From positions 5,274,650 through 5,338,649 of the forward strand of contig CP070666.1 of NCBI GenBank assembly GCA_020351775.1: a stretch of DNA of 64,000 bases. Direction: 5' to 3'. The translations under genes were made by a program, and so were the position numbers. The notes below the pieces were generated by a model that had not been told where the DNA came from, searched no databases, and saw only the letters and a program-made list of their open reading frames with translations. The DNA is from Gemmatimonadota bacterium (GTDB lineage: Bacteria > Gemmatimonadota > Gemmatimonadetes > Gemmatimonadales > GWC2-71-9). This document shows positions 9,239 through 20,300 of the stretch, piece by piece (the stretch's first letter is position 1; every line of letters starts with the position of its first letter).

Positions 9239-10168
9239 TCAGTCGTTCGTGACGCCGGGGTACCGGGTCACTGGGCCGTCGGGTCTATCCGTCACCAGCC
9301 ACATCGTGTACACCAGGGCCACCCACAGGGCTGTCCCGACCGCCACGTGCAACATGCGCCACACTGGCTGCAGCATTGAGAGGATCATGACGGCCGCAAT
9401 CGCCGTCTGCACCAGCGCTGCGTTGAATGCTATCCAGGCTGCGTCCTTCACCTGCGACGGGGCCTCCCGCATGCGCAGGCGCACGACTATCCCCAGCAGG
9501 TGGAACAGGAGCGCGAAGGCCAGCAGCCGGTGAGTCCAGTGGATGTGCGCCAGCCCGCCGGCTCCACCGGTCGGCCACAGTTGACCGTTGCACAGGGGGA
9601 AGCCGAGGCATGCCCCGATGGCACCGAGATTGGCCGTGAGCCCACCCAGTAGGATGACGGTGCCCCCCAGAATGGCGGCCGCAGTTATCGACCCCTTGGG
9701 CAGCAGCCCGCTGCACGGTTTGCGGTTGGTATCGGCCCGTAACGCCGTTACCAGCAGTGTGGCGATCAAGGCCATCGCCACGCCGAGGTGCAGTATCACG
9801 GTCGCTGGCGGCAGCTCCCGAATCACGGTCACGGCACCCAGGAGGATCTGGACCAGCAACAGCAGCACGGCCAAGATGGCTGGATAGACTATGCCGCCCG
9901 GTCCGGTGACTTCCGGCTCGCTTCGAGTCCGTACTGCCTGGATTCCCACTGCTGCAGTGAGCACCGTGAGGATCACGGCAACCTGCCGATGACCCCACTC
10001 CAGCAGCGTTCTGTAGTCGTCGAGGTGTGGGATCAGGCGACCGTTGCACAGCGGCCAGTCGTCGCCGCATCCCAGGCCCGATCCGGTGATGCGGACTACT
10101 CCACCCAGCACGATCAGGGCATAAGCGAACCCGACGGCGGTGTATGATAGGACGCGGAGAGTTTTCAT
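9239..10168 (-). CDS. ctaA: Heme A synthase CtaA
   Basis: Eight-helix membrane enzyme (309 residues) that oxidises the C8 methyl of heme O to give heme A for aa3-type cytochrome oxidases. Seen are the first-loop motif GSGLGCGDDWPLCNG with the cysteine pair C34/C41, the matching pair C187/C193 in the second half, and the conserved heme histidines H60, H127, H213 and H274. The two halves are internally homologous, as in all CtaA/Cox15 proteins. Together with ccm it indicates aerobic respiration. Confidence 0.93.
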   Translation of the reverse strand: MKTLRVLSYTAVGFAYALIVLGGVVRITGSGLGCGDDWPLCNGRLIPHLDDYRTLLEWGHRQVAVILTVLTAAVGIQAVRTRSEPEVTGPGGIVYPAILAVLLLLVQILLGAVTVIRELPPATVILHLGVAMALIATLLVTALRADTNRKPCSGLLPKGSITAAAILGGTVILLGGLTANLGAIGACLGFPLCNGQLWPTGGAGGLAHIHWTHRLLAFALLFHLLGIVVRLRMREAPSQVKDAAWIAFNAALVQTAIAAVMILSMLQPVWRMLHVAVGTALWVALVYTMWLVTDRPDGPVTRYPGVTND

Positions 10169-10243
10169 AGGGGAGAAGGTACAGGTGGCGACTGCGCGCG
10201 GAAAGCCGTGCGCCCGGCTCGGCTCGCCCGAAGCTTCACCGTG

Positions 10244-11659
10244 TCACAGCAGGAAGCCAAACACTACGAACAGCGCCGTGGCTCCACCGGCAGCCGTGAG
10301 CGCATAGGGCAACTGCGTGCGCACGTGGTCTATGTGATCGGTAGCAGATGCCATTGATGCTACGATGGTCGTGTCCGATATCGGGGAGCAGTGATCTCCG
10401 AATATCCCGCCTCCCAAAGCGGCTGCCACGGTGAGCCCGGGGTGGAGTCCGATGACGTCGACCATCGGGATGACGATAGGGATCATGATGGCGAACGTAC
10501 CCCACGATGTTCCCGTGGAGAACGCGATGAAGCAGGCCAGCAGGAATACTATCGCAGGGACGATGTTGGGGTTGAGCACCCGGCGCGCGGCGTCGGCTAC
10601 GAATTCGCCGGTGCCCAGCGCCGAAGTCGTGGCAGCGATTGCGAACGCGAGTGACAACACGATCACTACCGGTATAAGACCCTGGACACCCCTGATTATG
10701 CAGTCAGTCGATTGCTTCACGCTGAGGATACCCTGCAACCGGTACATCGCCACCGCAGCGAGCAGCCCCACTATCACTCCCCACAGTACGGCTTGAGATC
10801 CGCTGCCGTTTGGGATGCTACCGTCACCCGTCAGCCACAGCACGATGGGAACGGTGATGACCATGAGGAGAATCGGCAGCACCATGTTGACGGCGCGCTG
10901 GGGCGCCCCCTCCTTCGGCTTGGTCGTGGATACGTCCTCTGATACGAGCGGCTCTGCTCCATCACGCAGCAGCTTGCCCTCTTCACGAACCCGCCGCTCG
11001 GCTTCGCGCATCGGTCCGTAGTCCCATTCGGTGACGACTACGACCGAGACCAGCACGATCGCGAGTATCGCGTAGAAGTTGAGCGACAAGGCTGTGAACA
11101 GGAGCGTGTTCGCGTTAGCTACATTCTGCGCCAACAGCAGCCCAGTTACGTACGCTCCCCATGCGTTCAGCGGGATGAGGATCAACTTCGGCGCGCACGT
11201 CCCATCGATGATGTAGGCCAGCTTCTCTCGGGAGATGCGGCACTTGTCGAACAGTGGACGGGCCACCGAGCCGCTGACCAGGAGACTGAAGTTGGACTCG
11301 AGAAAGATGCAGAAGCTTACCGCCATGGTAAGCAAGCCAACCGACCGCCTGGACTTAGCCAGGCCGCCTCGCTCGACACGGTTCACGAAGCCGTCCATTC
11401 CGCCCGAGGCCTGCGTCAGGGTGATCATCGCTCCAATAAGAGAGCTGAACAGCAACACTCGCGCGTTGTCGGCGGTCGTGACCTGCGTCAAATAGACCTC
11501 GACAGACCGAATCAGGCCTGTCACTGGATTCCACGAGCTCATTATCGTACAGCCTAGGAACACGAACAGGCCCAATGACAGGTAGACCTGCTTCGTCTTG
11601 ATCGCGAGCGCAATCGCGACGACCGGTGGAACGATCGATAGCCAACCGTAGGTGTCCAT
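10244..11659 (-). CDS. NhaC-family Na+/H+ antiporter
   Basis: A 471-residue protein with about 11-12 membrane segments. The conserved transporter stretches FSTGTSWGTFAIMIP and GGGIFGDHCSPISDTT are those of the NhaC branch of the ion-transporter superfamily, which includes Na+/H+ and malate/lactate antiporters. A hydrophilic loop around residues 220-250 is unremarkable. A purine-rich ribosome binding site (GAGGAGGGGAAGAGG) precedes ATG 11659. The substrate cannot be fixed by reading alone. Confidence 0.85.
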   Translation of the reverse strand: MDTYGWLSIVPPVVAIALAIKTKQVYLSLGLFVFLGCTIMSSWNPVTGLIRSVEVYLTQVTTADNARVLLFSSLIGAMITLTQASGGMDGFVNRVERGGLAKSRRSVGLLTMAVSFCIFLESNFSLLVSGSVARPLFDKCRISREKLAYIIDGTCAPKLILIPLNAWGAYVTGLLLAQNVANANTLLFTALSLNFYAILAIVLVSVVVVTEWDYGPMREAERRVREEGKLLRDGAEPLVSEDVSTTKPKEGAPQRAVNMVLPILLMVITVPIVLWLTGDGSIPNGSGSQAVLWGVIVGLLAAVAMYRLQGILSVKQSTDCIIRGVQGLIPVVIVLSLAFAIAATTSALGTGEFVADAARRVLNPNIVPAIVFLLACFIAFSTGTSWGTFAIMIPIVIPMVDVIGLHPGLTVAAALGGGIFGDHCSPISDTTIVASMASATDHIDHVRTQLPYALTAAGGATALFVVFGFLL

Positions 11660-11696
11660 GGCTCGCCTCTTCCCCTCCTCCCGTCCTACGCCGTGT

Positions 11697-12776
11697 TCAA
11701 GTCCGTGCCCGGCTTAGCAGCACGAGGCCGGTCACGCCGAACAACATGTTGGGCGTCCATGCTGCATATGTCGGTGGCAGGACACCGCCGGCTCCGACGG
11801 CTTGCGACAGTTGGACCGAGAGCAGGAAGAGCATGGTGGTGGCAAGGCTGATCGCGATCCCGAACGCGCCGGTCGCCCGGGGCGCCGCGATGACCAGAGG
11901 TGCGGCAAACAGGGCGATGATGATGCACGTGATCGGGACGGCGAACTTGAGTTCCCGGACGACTCTGAGTTTGCGTCCATCTCCGCCGGAGCGCTCCAAG
12001 GCATCGATGTAGCGTCCTAGCTCGGCGTATGTCATCTCTTCCGGCTTCTTGGGTTCAGCCAGCAGGTCGGCGGGAGTCTCCGTGAGGTAGCGTAGCCTGA
12101 GCGAATCGAACCGAAATGCAGTCTCGCCAGCGGTTTCGGTCATCAGCCGTGACCAACCATCGCGCAGCGTCCAGCTTTGGGTGGAATCGTCGTAGAAGGC
12201 GTTCTTGGCCTGTATCGCCACTGTCGGATAGTCTCCGGATCCCTCGCGTTCGAGCACTGCGTCGAACATCTGCCCCTCTTCGACATTGAGCGAGCGCACC
12301 GTGTACACCCAGCCCGCATCGGCGCGGTACACGAAGTTCTGTCTCAAGCTGCGCGAACGGACCTCTAGATCCCCCAGCAGCTCGAGCTGCTTTCTAGTGG
12401 CTCCGGGGGCGAACTCGCCCAAGATTATGCCTGCGCCGGCAGTCAGGCATGCGGCAGCAAGAATGGGCACCAAGGTGCGGTAGAAGCTGCGGCCTGAGGC
12501 CTTGGCGGCGGTCAGCTCGGAATGACGCATCATGGTGCCCAAGCTGAACACGGTGGCGAACAGCACGGCGGCGGGGAGAACGAGGAACACCTTGTCGGGG
12601 AGGCTATACACGTAGGCGAAGGCGATCTCGATCGGCCGGAGACCCTCGCGCAGGTATGCGTCCAGCTTGTCTGTGATCTCGAATAGGATCACGATCAATG
12701 GGAACCCGATGGTCGTGACCAAGAAGATCTTCAGCCACTCTCGCAGCAGGTAGCGGTCGAGGATGTCGGCGATCAT
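11697..12776 (-). CDS. lptG: LptF/LptG-family LPS export permease (LptG-like)
   Basis: A 359-residue YjgP/YjgQ-family permease with three N-terminal and three C-terminal membrane helices around a large periplasmic domain. Such proteins form the LptB2FG transporter that extracts lipopolysaccharide from the inner membrane. The true start is ATG 12776, where the canonical N-terminus (MIADILDRYLLREWLKIF) begins and which overlaps the upstream gene stop (ATGA); the longer frame to 12908 is a read-in. Its length equals that of E. coli LptG. The cell should therefore have an outer membrane with LPS. Confidence 0.87.
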   Translation of the reverse strand: MIADILDRYLLREWLKIFLVTTIGFPLIVILFEITDKLDAYLREGLRPIEIAFAYVYSLPDKVFLVLPAAVLFATVFSLGTMMRHSELTAAKASGRSFYRTLVPILAAACLTAGAGIILGEFAPGATRKQLELLGDLEVRSRSLRQNFVYRADAGWVYTVRSLNVEEGQMFDAVLEREGSGDYPTVAIQAKNAFYDDSTQSWTLRDGWSRLMTETAGETAFRFDSLRLRYLTETPADLLAEPKKPEEMTYAELGRYIDALERSGGDGRKLRVVRELKFAVPITCIIIALFAAPLVIAAPRATGAFGIAISLATTMLFLLSVQLSQAVGAGGVLPPTYAAWTPNMLFGVTGLVLLSRART

Positions 12777-14260
12777 TCCCTTGTCGCTGCGCCCCCGAAC
12801 ACCCAACCGGGCCACCGTCGCCGGCCACTCCGTGCGGCGATCCCGCGACGAGCAGTGTGCCACAGTGCCAGTCCGCCCAGCAAGCCGAACACGACGTTGG
12901 GAGTCCACATGGCCCAGAATGGTGACACGACGAGCCCGTTTGCCAGTGACTCACCGGCAATCAATCCCACGTAGTAGACTGCGAAGATCACCATGGCGAC
13001 ACCGATCACCATGCCGAGTCCGCCGGGCAAGCGCAGCGCGAGGGGCACGCCTACGAGCACGAAGACGATGCAAGCCGCTGGGATCGCGTACTTCTTGTGA
13101 AACTCGACCAGGTACATCGCGGCCTGCCGCTCGTTACCGATTACGCGATCTCGCTGCATCCTGACCTCATTCATGGCCGCTGTGGGCGTGCGCGACGCCA
13201 GACGAGCCCCAGGAAGGTGTGCCAAACGAACCTGAGGGGAATCAGCCGAGTCGGGTTGCACACGGGTGAACGGCCTTTCCTGGGCATCGAGGCGCGCGGG
13301 CAGGACCCAGTCCAGGGCGCGGCAGTACAGGCTGCGTCGGTGTTGGGGCACCACTGTGTCCGGCTCGATCGGCGGAAGCCCGACCAGCGCTCGCACGCCG
13401 TTCCGCCAGGCGGCCGCGGCGCTGCGTTCTGCCAGCCACTGTCGCCGGCGCGCGGACACGACCACGTCTTCCAGCGCACACGTACCCAGTTCCCTGTCGC
13501 TGCGGAAGTTGTCGTCTCCACGGCGCTCGAAGATGCCGCCTATGTCCTGCAGCCCCATGAGATACCTGTCGTAGTAGGTGCGCTGAAAGTTCCCGGGGTC
13601 GCGGCGGTCGAACTCGAGCGCGGTTCCGTTGAACAGCATCAGTTGCAGATCTTCCTGGTTGGGCGCAAACGTAATGCGTCCGCTGTCGGCGTAGATCGTT
13701 CCCACGTTGCTGCGATCCATGAAGCGATAGATCGTAACGTCGTGCATCCCGTACGTGACCGGATCGATCCTGGCGGTCCACAGGAACAGGCGGCCACGCT
13801 GCACTTCGTTGATCGCGTGCTCCTTGAGCGAGAACGTCGGCTTGGTACGGTTGATGTCGGTCATCAGCGTGCGCAGCCGGTGGTTGGTGCGCGGCAGGAT
13901 CTGATCGCTGAACAAGAAAGCGAAGACCGTGACTACCGCTGCTGCAAAGAAGACAGGACGCACCAGCTGCCCCAGTGATACGCCGCCGGCACGGAACGCG
14001 GTTACCTCGCTGTCGCGGGTCAGGTGGCTAAACGTGTAAAGTACTGCCACCAGGACCGACATGGAGATCGTCATCGCTACCAGATAGGGAATCGTGAGAA
14101 CGAAGTACTCGACAATGATGAGCCACGGCAGGTCCTTACCAACCAGCTGCTCGAGGCGCCGGGCAATCTGGTTCAGCAGCATGAACCCGGTCAGCGCCGC
14201 TAGCGAGAACAGGAACGGAGCCGCATGCTGTCTGATCAAGTACCGGTTCAGGATTCGCAT
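12773..14260 (-). CDS. lptF: LptF/LptG-family LPS export permease (LptF-like, enlarged)
   Basis: First gene of the lptFG-like operon, 495 residues against about 360-370 for E. coli LptF. The N-terminus (MRILNRYLIRQHAAPFLFSLAALTG region) and the C-terminal helices match the family. The extra length is mostly a poorly conserved, arginine- and proline-rich insert at about residues 255-365, between the periplasmic domain and the C-terminal helices. Similar inserts may be common in this phylum, so it need not signal a new function. Transcription likely starts at the promoter at 14303-14331. Confidence 0.85.
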   Translation of the reverse strand: MRILNRYLIRQHAAPFLFSLAALTGFMLLNQIARRLEQLVGKDLPWLIIVEYFVLTIPYLVAMTISMSVLVAVLYTFSHLTRDSEVTAFRAGGVSLGQLVRPVFFAAAVVTVFAFLFSDQILPRTNHRLRTLMTDINRTKPTFSLKEHAINEVQRGRLFLWTARIDPVTYGMHDVTIYRFMDRSNVGTIYADSGRITFAPNQEDLQLMLFNGTALEFDRRDPGNFQRTYYDRYLMGLQDIGGIFERRGDDNFRSDRELGTCALEDVVVSARRRQWLAERSAAAAWRNGVRALVGLPPIEPDTVVPQHRRSLYCRALDWVLPARLDAQERPFTRVQPDSADSPQVRLAHLPGARLASRTPTAAMNEVRMQRDRVIGNERQAAMYLVEFHKKYAIPAACIVFVLVGVPLALRLPGGLGMVIGVAMVIFAVYYVGLIAGESLANGLVVSPFWAMWTPNVVFGLLGGLALWHTARRGIAARSGRRRWPGWVFGGAATRE

Positions 14261-14281
14261 CTGTTTTACTAACTATCTGAA

Positions 14282-14310
14282 TTGTAACGACTTGAGACGC
14301 TCATTATATT
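14282..14310 (+). promoter_or_regulatory. Sigma-70-type promoter for the SprA-like gene
   Basis: TTGTAA (14282-14287), 17 bases, TATATT (14305-14310). The predicted start of transcription is near 14317, giving a leader of about 40 bases before GTG 14357. Its -10 shares four bases with the -10 of the divergent lptF promoter. Confidence 0.6.
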
Positions 14311-14331
14311 CTACTCTCTCACCACTAACAA
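14303..14331 (-). promoter_or_regulatory. Sigma-70-type promoter for lptF-lptG
   Basis: Read on the minus strand: TTGTTA (14326-14331), 17 bases, then TATAAT (14303-14308). Transcription would start about 35-40 bases before the lptF ATG. The -10 overlaps the -10 of the opposing promoter. Confidence 0.65.
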
Positions 14332-14356
14332 TGGTTACCCCGCTCGCAGCGTCAAA

Positions 14357-17300
14357 GTGTCGCGTGCAACGATAGCAGTTGTAGTCGCTGCTCTCCTGAT
14401 GCCCTGCGGCACACTCCTGGCACAGGTGGGCGCCGCGGCCCAGCCCGGGCTCCGATTGCGGTTCGCGGCCGACACGCTCGAACTGCGGGTCCCGCCGCAG
14501 CTACAACCTGGCGGAATCCTGACGCCGCGCACAACTCCTGAAGAGCTGGCACGGAGCTGGGTGGCGCAACTCCGCCTGGTGATTGACGCCCAGCGAGCCC
14601 GGCGGCGCCACGAGCTGCTGTTGCAGTCTGTGGGTCTCAGGCGCGAGCCCGCAAGGCCTGCGATCCCGAGACCGGAGGCCGTTGCTCAACCGGCTGCCGA
14701 ACAGGTGGGTCGGGAACAGCAACCGCCACTGGGATCGCTGGCGCAGTTTGCCGATCTGGGAGTAGATCTCAATGCCCGTATCGAGCTTGTTTTCGACCAG
14801 CTGCGCAATGCTCGCTGTACCGCAGCGGATGCGTTCAACGTGGCTTCCGGCTGCGTGGGCGGGTTCCCCACACCGACTCTGCAACCGCGCTTCGACGTTC
14901 GATCGAGTGGAATCGTGGGCGATCGAGTCCACCTCGACGTTGACTTCGACACGGAACGGGAGTTCAACGCCAACAACAGCATCATCGTCTACTACCAGGG
15001 CCTCGAGGACGAGATCCTGCGCCGGGTCGATGTCGGAACGGTAACGTTCCAGGCGCCTCCCTCCCGCTTCATCACGACTGGGATTCCTTCGAACTCCTTC
15101 GGTGTGCAGGCCGAGGCCCAGCTGGGCGCACTCAACTTCCGGTCGATAGCTGCGCAGCAGAAAGGATCTGCCGTGCGCGTGCGCGAGTTCACTGTCGGCG
15201 AAGCCGCAACGCAGCCGGTGGATTTCGAGGCACGTGACCTCGACTTCGAAGCGGGGAGGTTCTTCTTCGTAGTCAATCCCATCGACCTACCCGGTTATCC
15301 TGCCGTTGATATACTGAACATCAACGTGGCAGCCCTGCCACCCGCGCTACAGCTGGATGCCGTGCGGGTCTACCGCCTGCGGGCGCAGAGCGGGCAGGTT
15401 CAAGACAATCCGAACCTCGGCGGTATCGATGCAGTCGCCGTACGGTTTGACGGGCCGCAGCGGGTCGGACCGTTTTCCTGGGAGCTACTGATCGAGGGAC
15501 GGGACTACTACCTGGATCCATCGGCGACCTGGTTTGCTCTCAACACGCGCGTGGGAACGCAAGATTTCCTGGCGGTTTCCTACGTCACCACCTCCGGTGA
15601 TACGATCGGCACCTTCCCGGCAGTCAATGGAGTGAGCGACACGCTCGAGTTGGTGTACGAGCCGCGGCGGGGAGCCGACGTGCCGACGTTCCCGTACGAA
15701 ATGCGCAACGCATACCGGATCGGCTCCGGAGAAATGGACCGAGGGACCACCTCGGTTTCGGTCCTGGTGAACAACTCCGAGACACCGTTAGACGGACGAG
15801 GCACGTACTTGTCGCGGCTTGGTGTGGCTCTCCAGACCGATGCCTCCACGGTGGACGAGTTCAACCGCCTGTTCCCCCGGATACGAGATCCTGGGGGTGG
15901 GGCGCCGGTGCGGGATCTGTTTCTCGTCTTTCCCCACCTCACCCCGTTCGCCGACAGTAGCCGGTTGGCAGTCGGCGAACGGAACGACTCACTGTACCGG
16001 ACTCCGACCTACCTGCGGCAGTCCCAAGGTCCGCCACCCAAGTTCACACTGGCCGTCCACTACGAAGCCGGTGGCGCGGGAACTCAGACGGTGTTGAACC
16101 TGGGCGCGATTCAGGTCCGCGTGGGCAGCGAGCGCATCTACTCGGGCGAGCGACAGCTGACGCGCGGTCGCGACTACGAGATCGACTATGCATTGGGGCA
16201 GCTGACGTTTCTCAATCCCGACTCGCTGTTTCAGGGCCCCACGCAGATCCGGGCCGAGTACGAGGAGAACCAACTGTTCGACGACGCGCCACGCAGCATC
16301 CTAGGGTTCTCCAGCAGCTACAGCTTGGGGAAGACCGGCGACATACACGCCATCGGGATATTCCAGAGCGAGAGATCGGTGAGCAATCGACCGCTACTGG
16401 GGTTCGAGCCGCAGGCATTGTTCATCGGAGGGCTGAGTACGGAGCTTCACTTCCGACCCTTGGGGATCACTCGCTTCCTGGACGGACTCCCCCTGCTGAA
16501 CACAACGGTACCGTCGGCCCTGGACATCGATGGCGAGGTAGCCGTCTCGCTGCCGAATTCCAACCGCAGTGGGGTTGCGTACGTGGAGGATTTCGAGACC
16601 GCGCCGTCCACCAGAGTCAATCTGAGCGAGGGGGCGTTCCAACTCGCCGCTGCTCCAACGTCGGGCAGGGGACTGCCACTGGAATACCTCGACGCGAGTG
16701 GCAACTTCGATCCCGGGCAGGCGGTACCTCTGGTGTGGCAGAACCTGATCAGGAGCTCCACCGGTGGCCTGGTGCAGTTCACTGCGCGAGATATCGACTC
16801 GACCATCGTTCTCTCGGGGTCCGGTGTGTCGATCGAGACGGCGCTCTGGTTGACTCTGAAGCCGGATACGGTGGGGGGAGTCCCGGATGGAATAACCGGT
16901 GCTCCGCGCTGGTTCCGGCCGCACACCGTAGGGCCGCGGTGGCGCAGTATCGTGCAGCCCTTGGGTGGTGGGTCGGGCGTGGGTATCGACCTGTCCCGTG
17001 TTGAGTTCTTCGACTTCTGGGTGTTGGAGGACGCATCACGCCTTGCGAGGCAGCAAGGCGCTTATCTGGTCTTCGATTTCGGTACGGTGTTTGAGGATGC
17101 AGTCGGGTTCGGCCCCACATCATTCAGCCCGGCGGGTGCCGACACTTCGTTCGACGGGTTCCAGTTGATCGGGACCGGGCGTCTGGATTCCGAGAAGGAC
17201 CCTCTGACCAATGTCTACAACGCACAGTTCGACGAGGTCGGGATTCTGGGGGATCTGTTGGACTCCATCGTCGACACGCAGAGTGGGACTGTGATACGAG

Positions 17301-20300
17301 AGTTCCCTACCTGCGATCTCCGCACGTTCACGGATATCTCGGCGTTCCCGCTCGGCAATCTCCTGGCCCGTTGCTCCCGAGGAAACGGGGCATTGAACAC
17401 TGAGGACCTGGACGGCGACAACCGCTTGGACCTCAATGTGGGGACGACACAGGAGGACTTCTTCCGTTACGTCTTCCCCGTGGGTGACGACCGTCACTTC
17501 GTTCGCGAAGGCGGATCGTACACAGATTTCGACGGAGGCCAGTGGACCTGGCGGCTGTATCGCGTTCCGTTTCGGGAAGACACGGTCCAGGTAGGACGGC
17601 CCAACATCACCCAGATCAGATCACTGCGCACGACTGTGGTCGCACCCGATCAAGCGGGCGTCGCGCAGGAGTTCTCACTGGCGCTGGCTCGAATGCAGTT
17701 CGTCGGCGCGCCGTGGATCAAGCGATCCGAGACCCCAATTGCCGGATTGAGTGGGATGAGGGGCGAGCCCCGCGGTGAGGTGCTGGTGTCGGTGATAACG
17801 ACCCAGGACCTGGAGCTGGGTTACGAATCTCCACCTGGTGTCATTGACCAACCCCCCCGATCGGATCTGGATCTCACATTTGGCAGCGTCGAGGTGAACG
17901 AGACATCGCTCCGGATACTGGTTAAGGATCTGCGCGCCGGGGAACGCGGCGAGGCCCTGACACGGTTCACCAATACAGCCGACAAGAATTTCTTGCAGTA
18001 TCGCAATCTGCGTGTGTGGGCTCGGGGCCGCGACGTAGGGTGGGAGGAGGGTGATCTCGAGTTTCTCCTGAAGGTGGGTCGCGACGAAGACAACTTCTAC
18101 ATGTATAGGACGCAGGCGAGGAGCGTCAGCTGGGAGCCCGAAGTCGTCGTCGACATCACCCGGTGGACGCAGCTGCGAGTTCAAATCGAGAACCGCTGGT
18201 TGAGTGGCGCTCCACCTTCCGGTGCCGCGGAATGTGGCGGCGATTCCACTGCCTACGTCGCGTGTGACGGTCCCTATTTCATACAGGTTCGCGATCCGGG
18301 TACGTCGCCGCCCAACCTCGCCCGGGTATCTGAGGTGGCAGTGGGAGTCTTCCGAGCCCAGGAGTCGACGACTATCGAGCAGGCAGAGCTGTGGGTGGAT
18401 GACATCCGGCTCACGGATGTGATCGATGATGCGGGAGTGGCCGCCGCCGTCGATATCAGGCTCGCAGCGGCCGACGTCGCACAACTCTCCGTCGGGTACA
18501 GCTCGGTCAGTGACAGATTCCGCCAGCTGGAGGAAGAGCCCAGCTACATAACCGACCGGTCTCTGCGGCTCGGGCTGGGGCTCAACCTCGACAAGTTCCT
18601 ACCCCAGAGCTGGGGCCTCTCGATGCCGTTCCAGGTTCGCCACGCTCGAACGGATGCAGACCCGTTCTACGTTTCCGAGACAGACGTGAGAGCAGATGCC
18701 CTCGCGGACCTGCGGCAGCCGGGCAGCGCGGTGACCGATTTGGAAGTGGGGCTGAGGCGGGTCCGGCGGGGGACATCGCTGGTGGAGCGGGTGCTGTTGG
18801 ATCCCGTATCGGTCCGAGTCCGTAGTAGCAGTGGTTCGAGTACCACTTCACTCAGCGAGGCCAGCACCAAGAACCGCCAGCTACACGCTGACTACTCGAC
18901 TGCGCCCCGTCCCAAGACCGTGAGGGTCGTGCCCGATTTCATAGTCGATCTCGTCGATGCCCTCCCCGGGTTCATCAGCAACAGCGAGTTCGCCAACGCA
19001 TTGCGAGGCTCCCGCTTCCGCTGGAATCCGCAACGGTTGAGGTTCAGCTCCACATTGACCGACAATAGCACGCAACGGACCGTGTTCCGGGTGCCAGTCG
19101 AGCTTCCCAGCGACACCACGACGCGGGTGTTGCCCAGCATCAGGCACCTGTGGCGCAACGCCGCGGAGCTGGATCTAAGACCATTTTCGACCTTCGGCCT
19201 GAGCGCATCGTACGAGAGCACTCGCGACCTCCAGGACTACGGTGACTCGACGGCAATCGGCGACTACCTCGGAGGATTGAGCGGAGATTTTCTCGGCATG
19301 AATGCCGGCTTCGAACGTACGCGGCGGATCACGACGGGCATGGATCTGTCACCTGTCTTGAGCGCCTGGCTTCGACCACGCTTTTTGTTCAGTAGCTCGT
19401 TCCTATTCAACCGTGATCCCAATGCCCCGGCGCCCGACACGATCATGGGGATCTTCAGAACGCCGCAGAGCACCACGAACTCCCGGGTGCGGGAGCTGGG
19501 AGCAACGGTCGATCTGGCTCGTTTGTTCAGGGGCATCTTCGGCGATTCCAGTCTGCCGGCCACGGTGATGGGTGGATTGCTGCCCGCGGATTTCTCCCAC
19601 GTCAGAGAGCTCCGCTCGAATTTCAACGACATCACGTTTATCCCCGGCCTGAAGTATCAACTAGCGCTCGGCGGTCTCGACGAGTTCCGAACGCAAGGTG
19701 GTCTGCTGGCGACGTCCACTGGAGAGATCACCGGCTTGACGCTGACGGCGGGTGCACGCCTGCCGCTTGGCACTCAGGTTCGCATCTCGTATCGCAAGGG
19801 TGGCAATCGCGTTTGGCTGGCCCGGTCCGGTGTCCAGGAGCGCAACGAGCAGAAGAGCCTCGAGTGGCCGTCGCTGGTCGCGTCGTGGGTGTATACGCCG
19901 GGCGATCGGCTGCGCAACGTGATCTCCAGCATCAGTGCACAATTCGAGTACCGGACGGTGGAGCGCGCCACATTCCAGCCGATTACGGATCCGCTGCCAC
20001 AATCCGGCGCCGGGGCAGGAATCGGAATGCAGGGGCCCAGATGGACAGAGGACTACACCCGGTCGCTGGCGCCCCGACTCACGATCATTTGGCCCGCCGG
20101 GGTGTCCACTTCGGGGTCTTACGCGTCCACCAGGAACAGGCTGCTCACGTCTGGCAACACTAGGAATACGGACCAGGTCGACTGGAATGGGAGCCTGGGT
20201 TTCGGGTTCAGACCACCGTCGGATCTGTTCGGCAGCCGTAACGAGATCCGCACAACCGTGTCGTTCACCGACTCACAGCGTGCCGTGTGCATGATGACCA

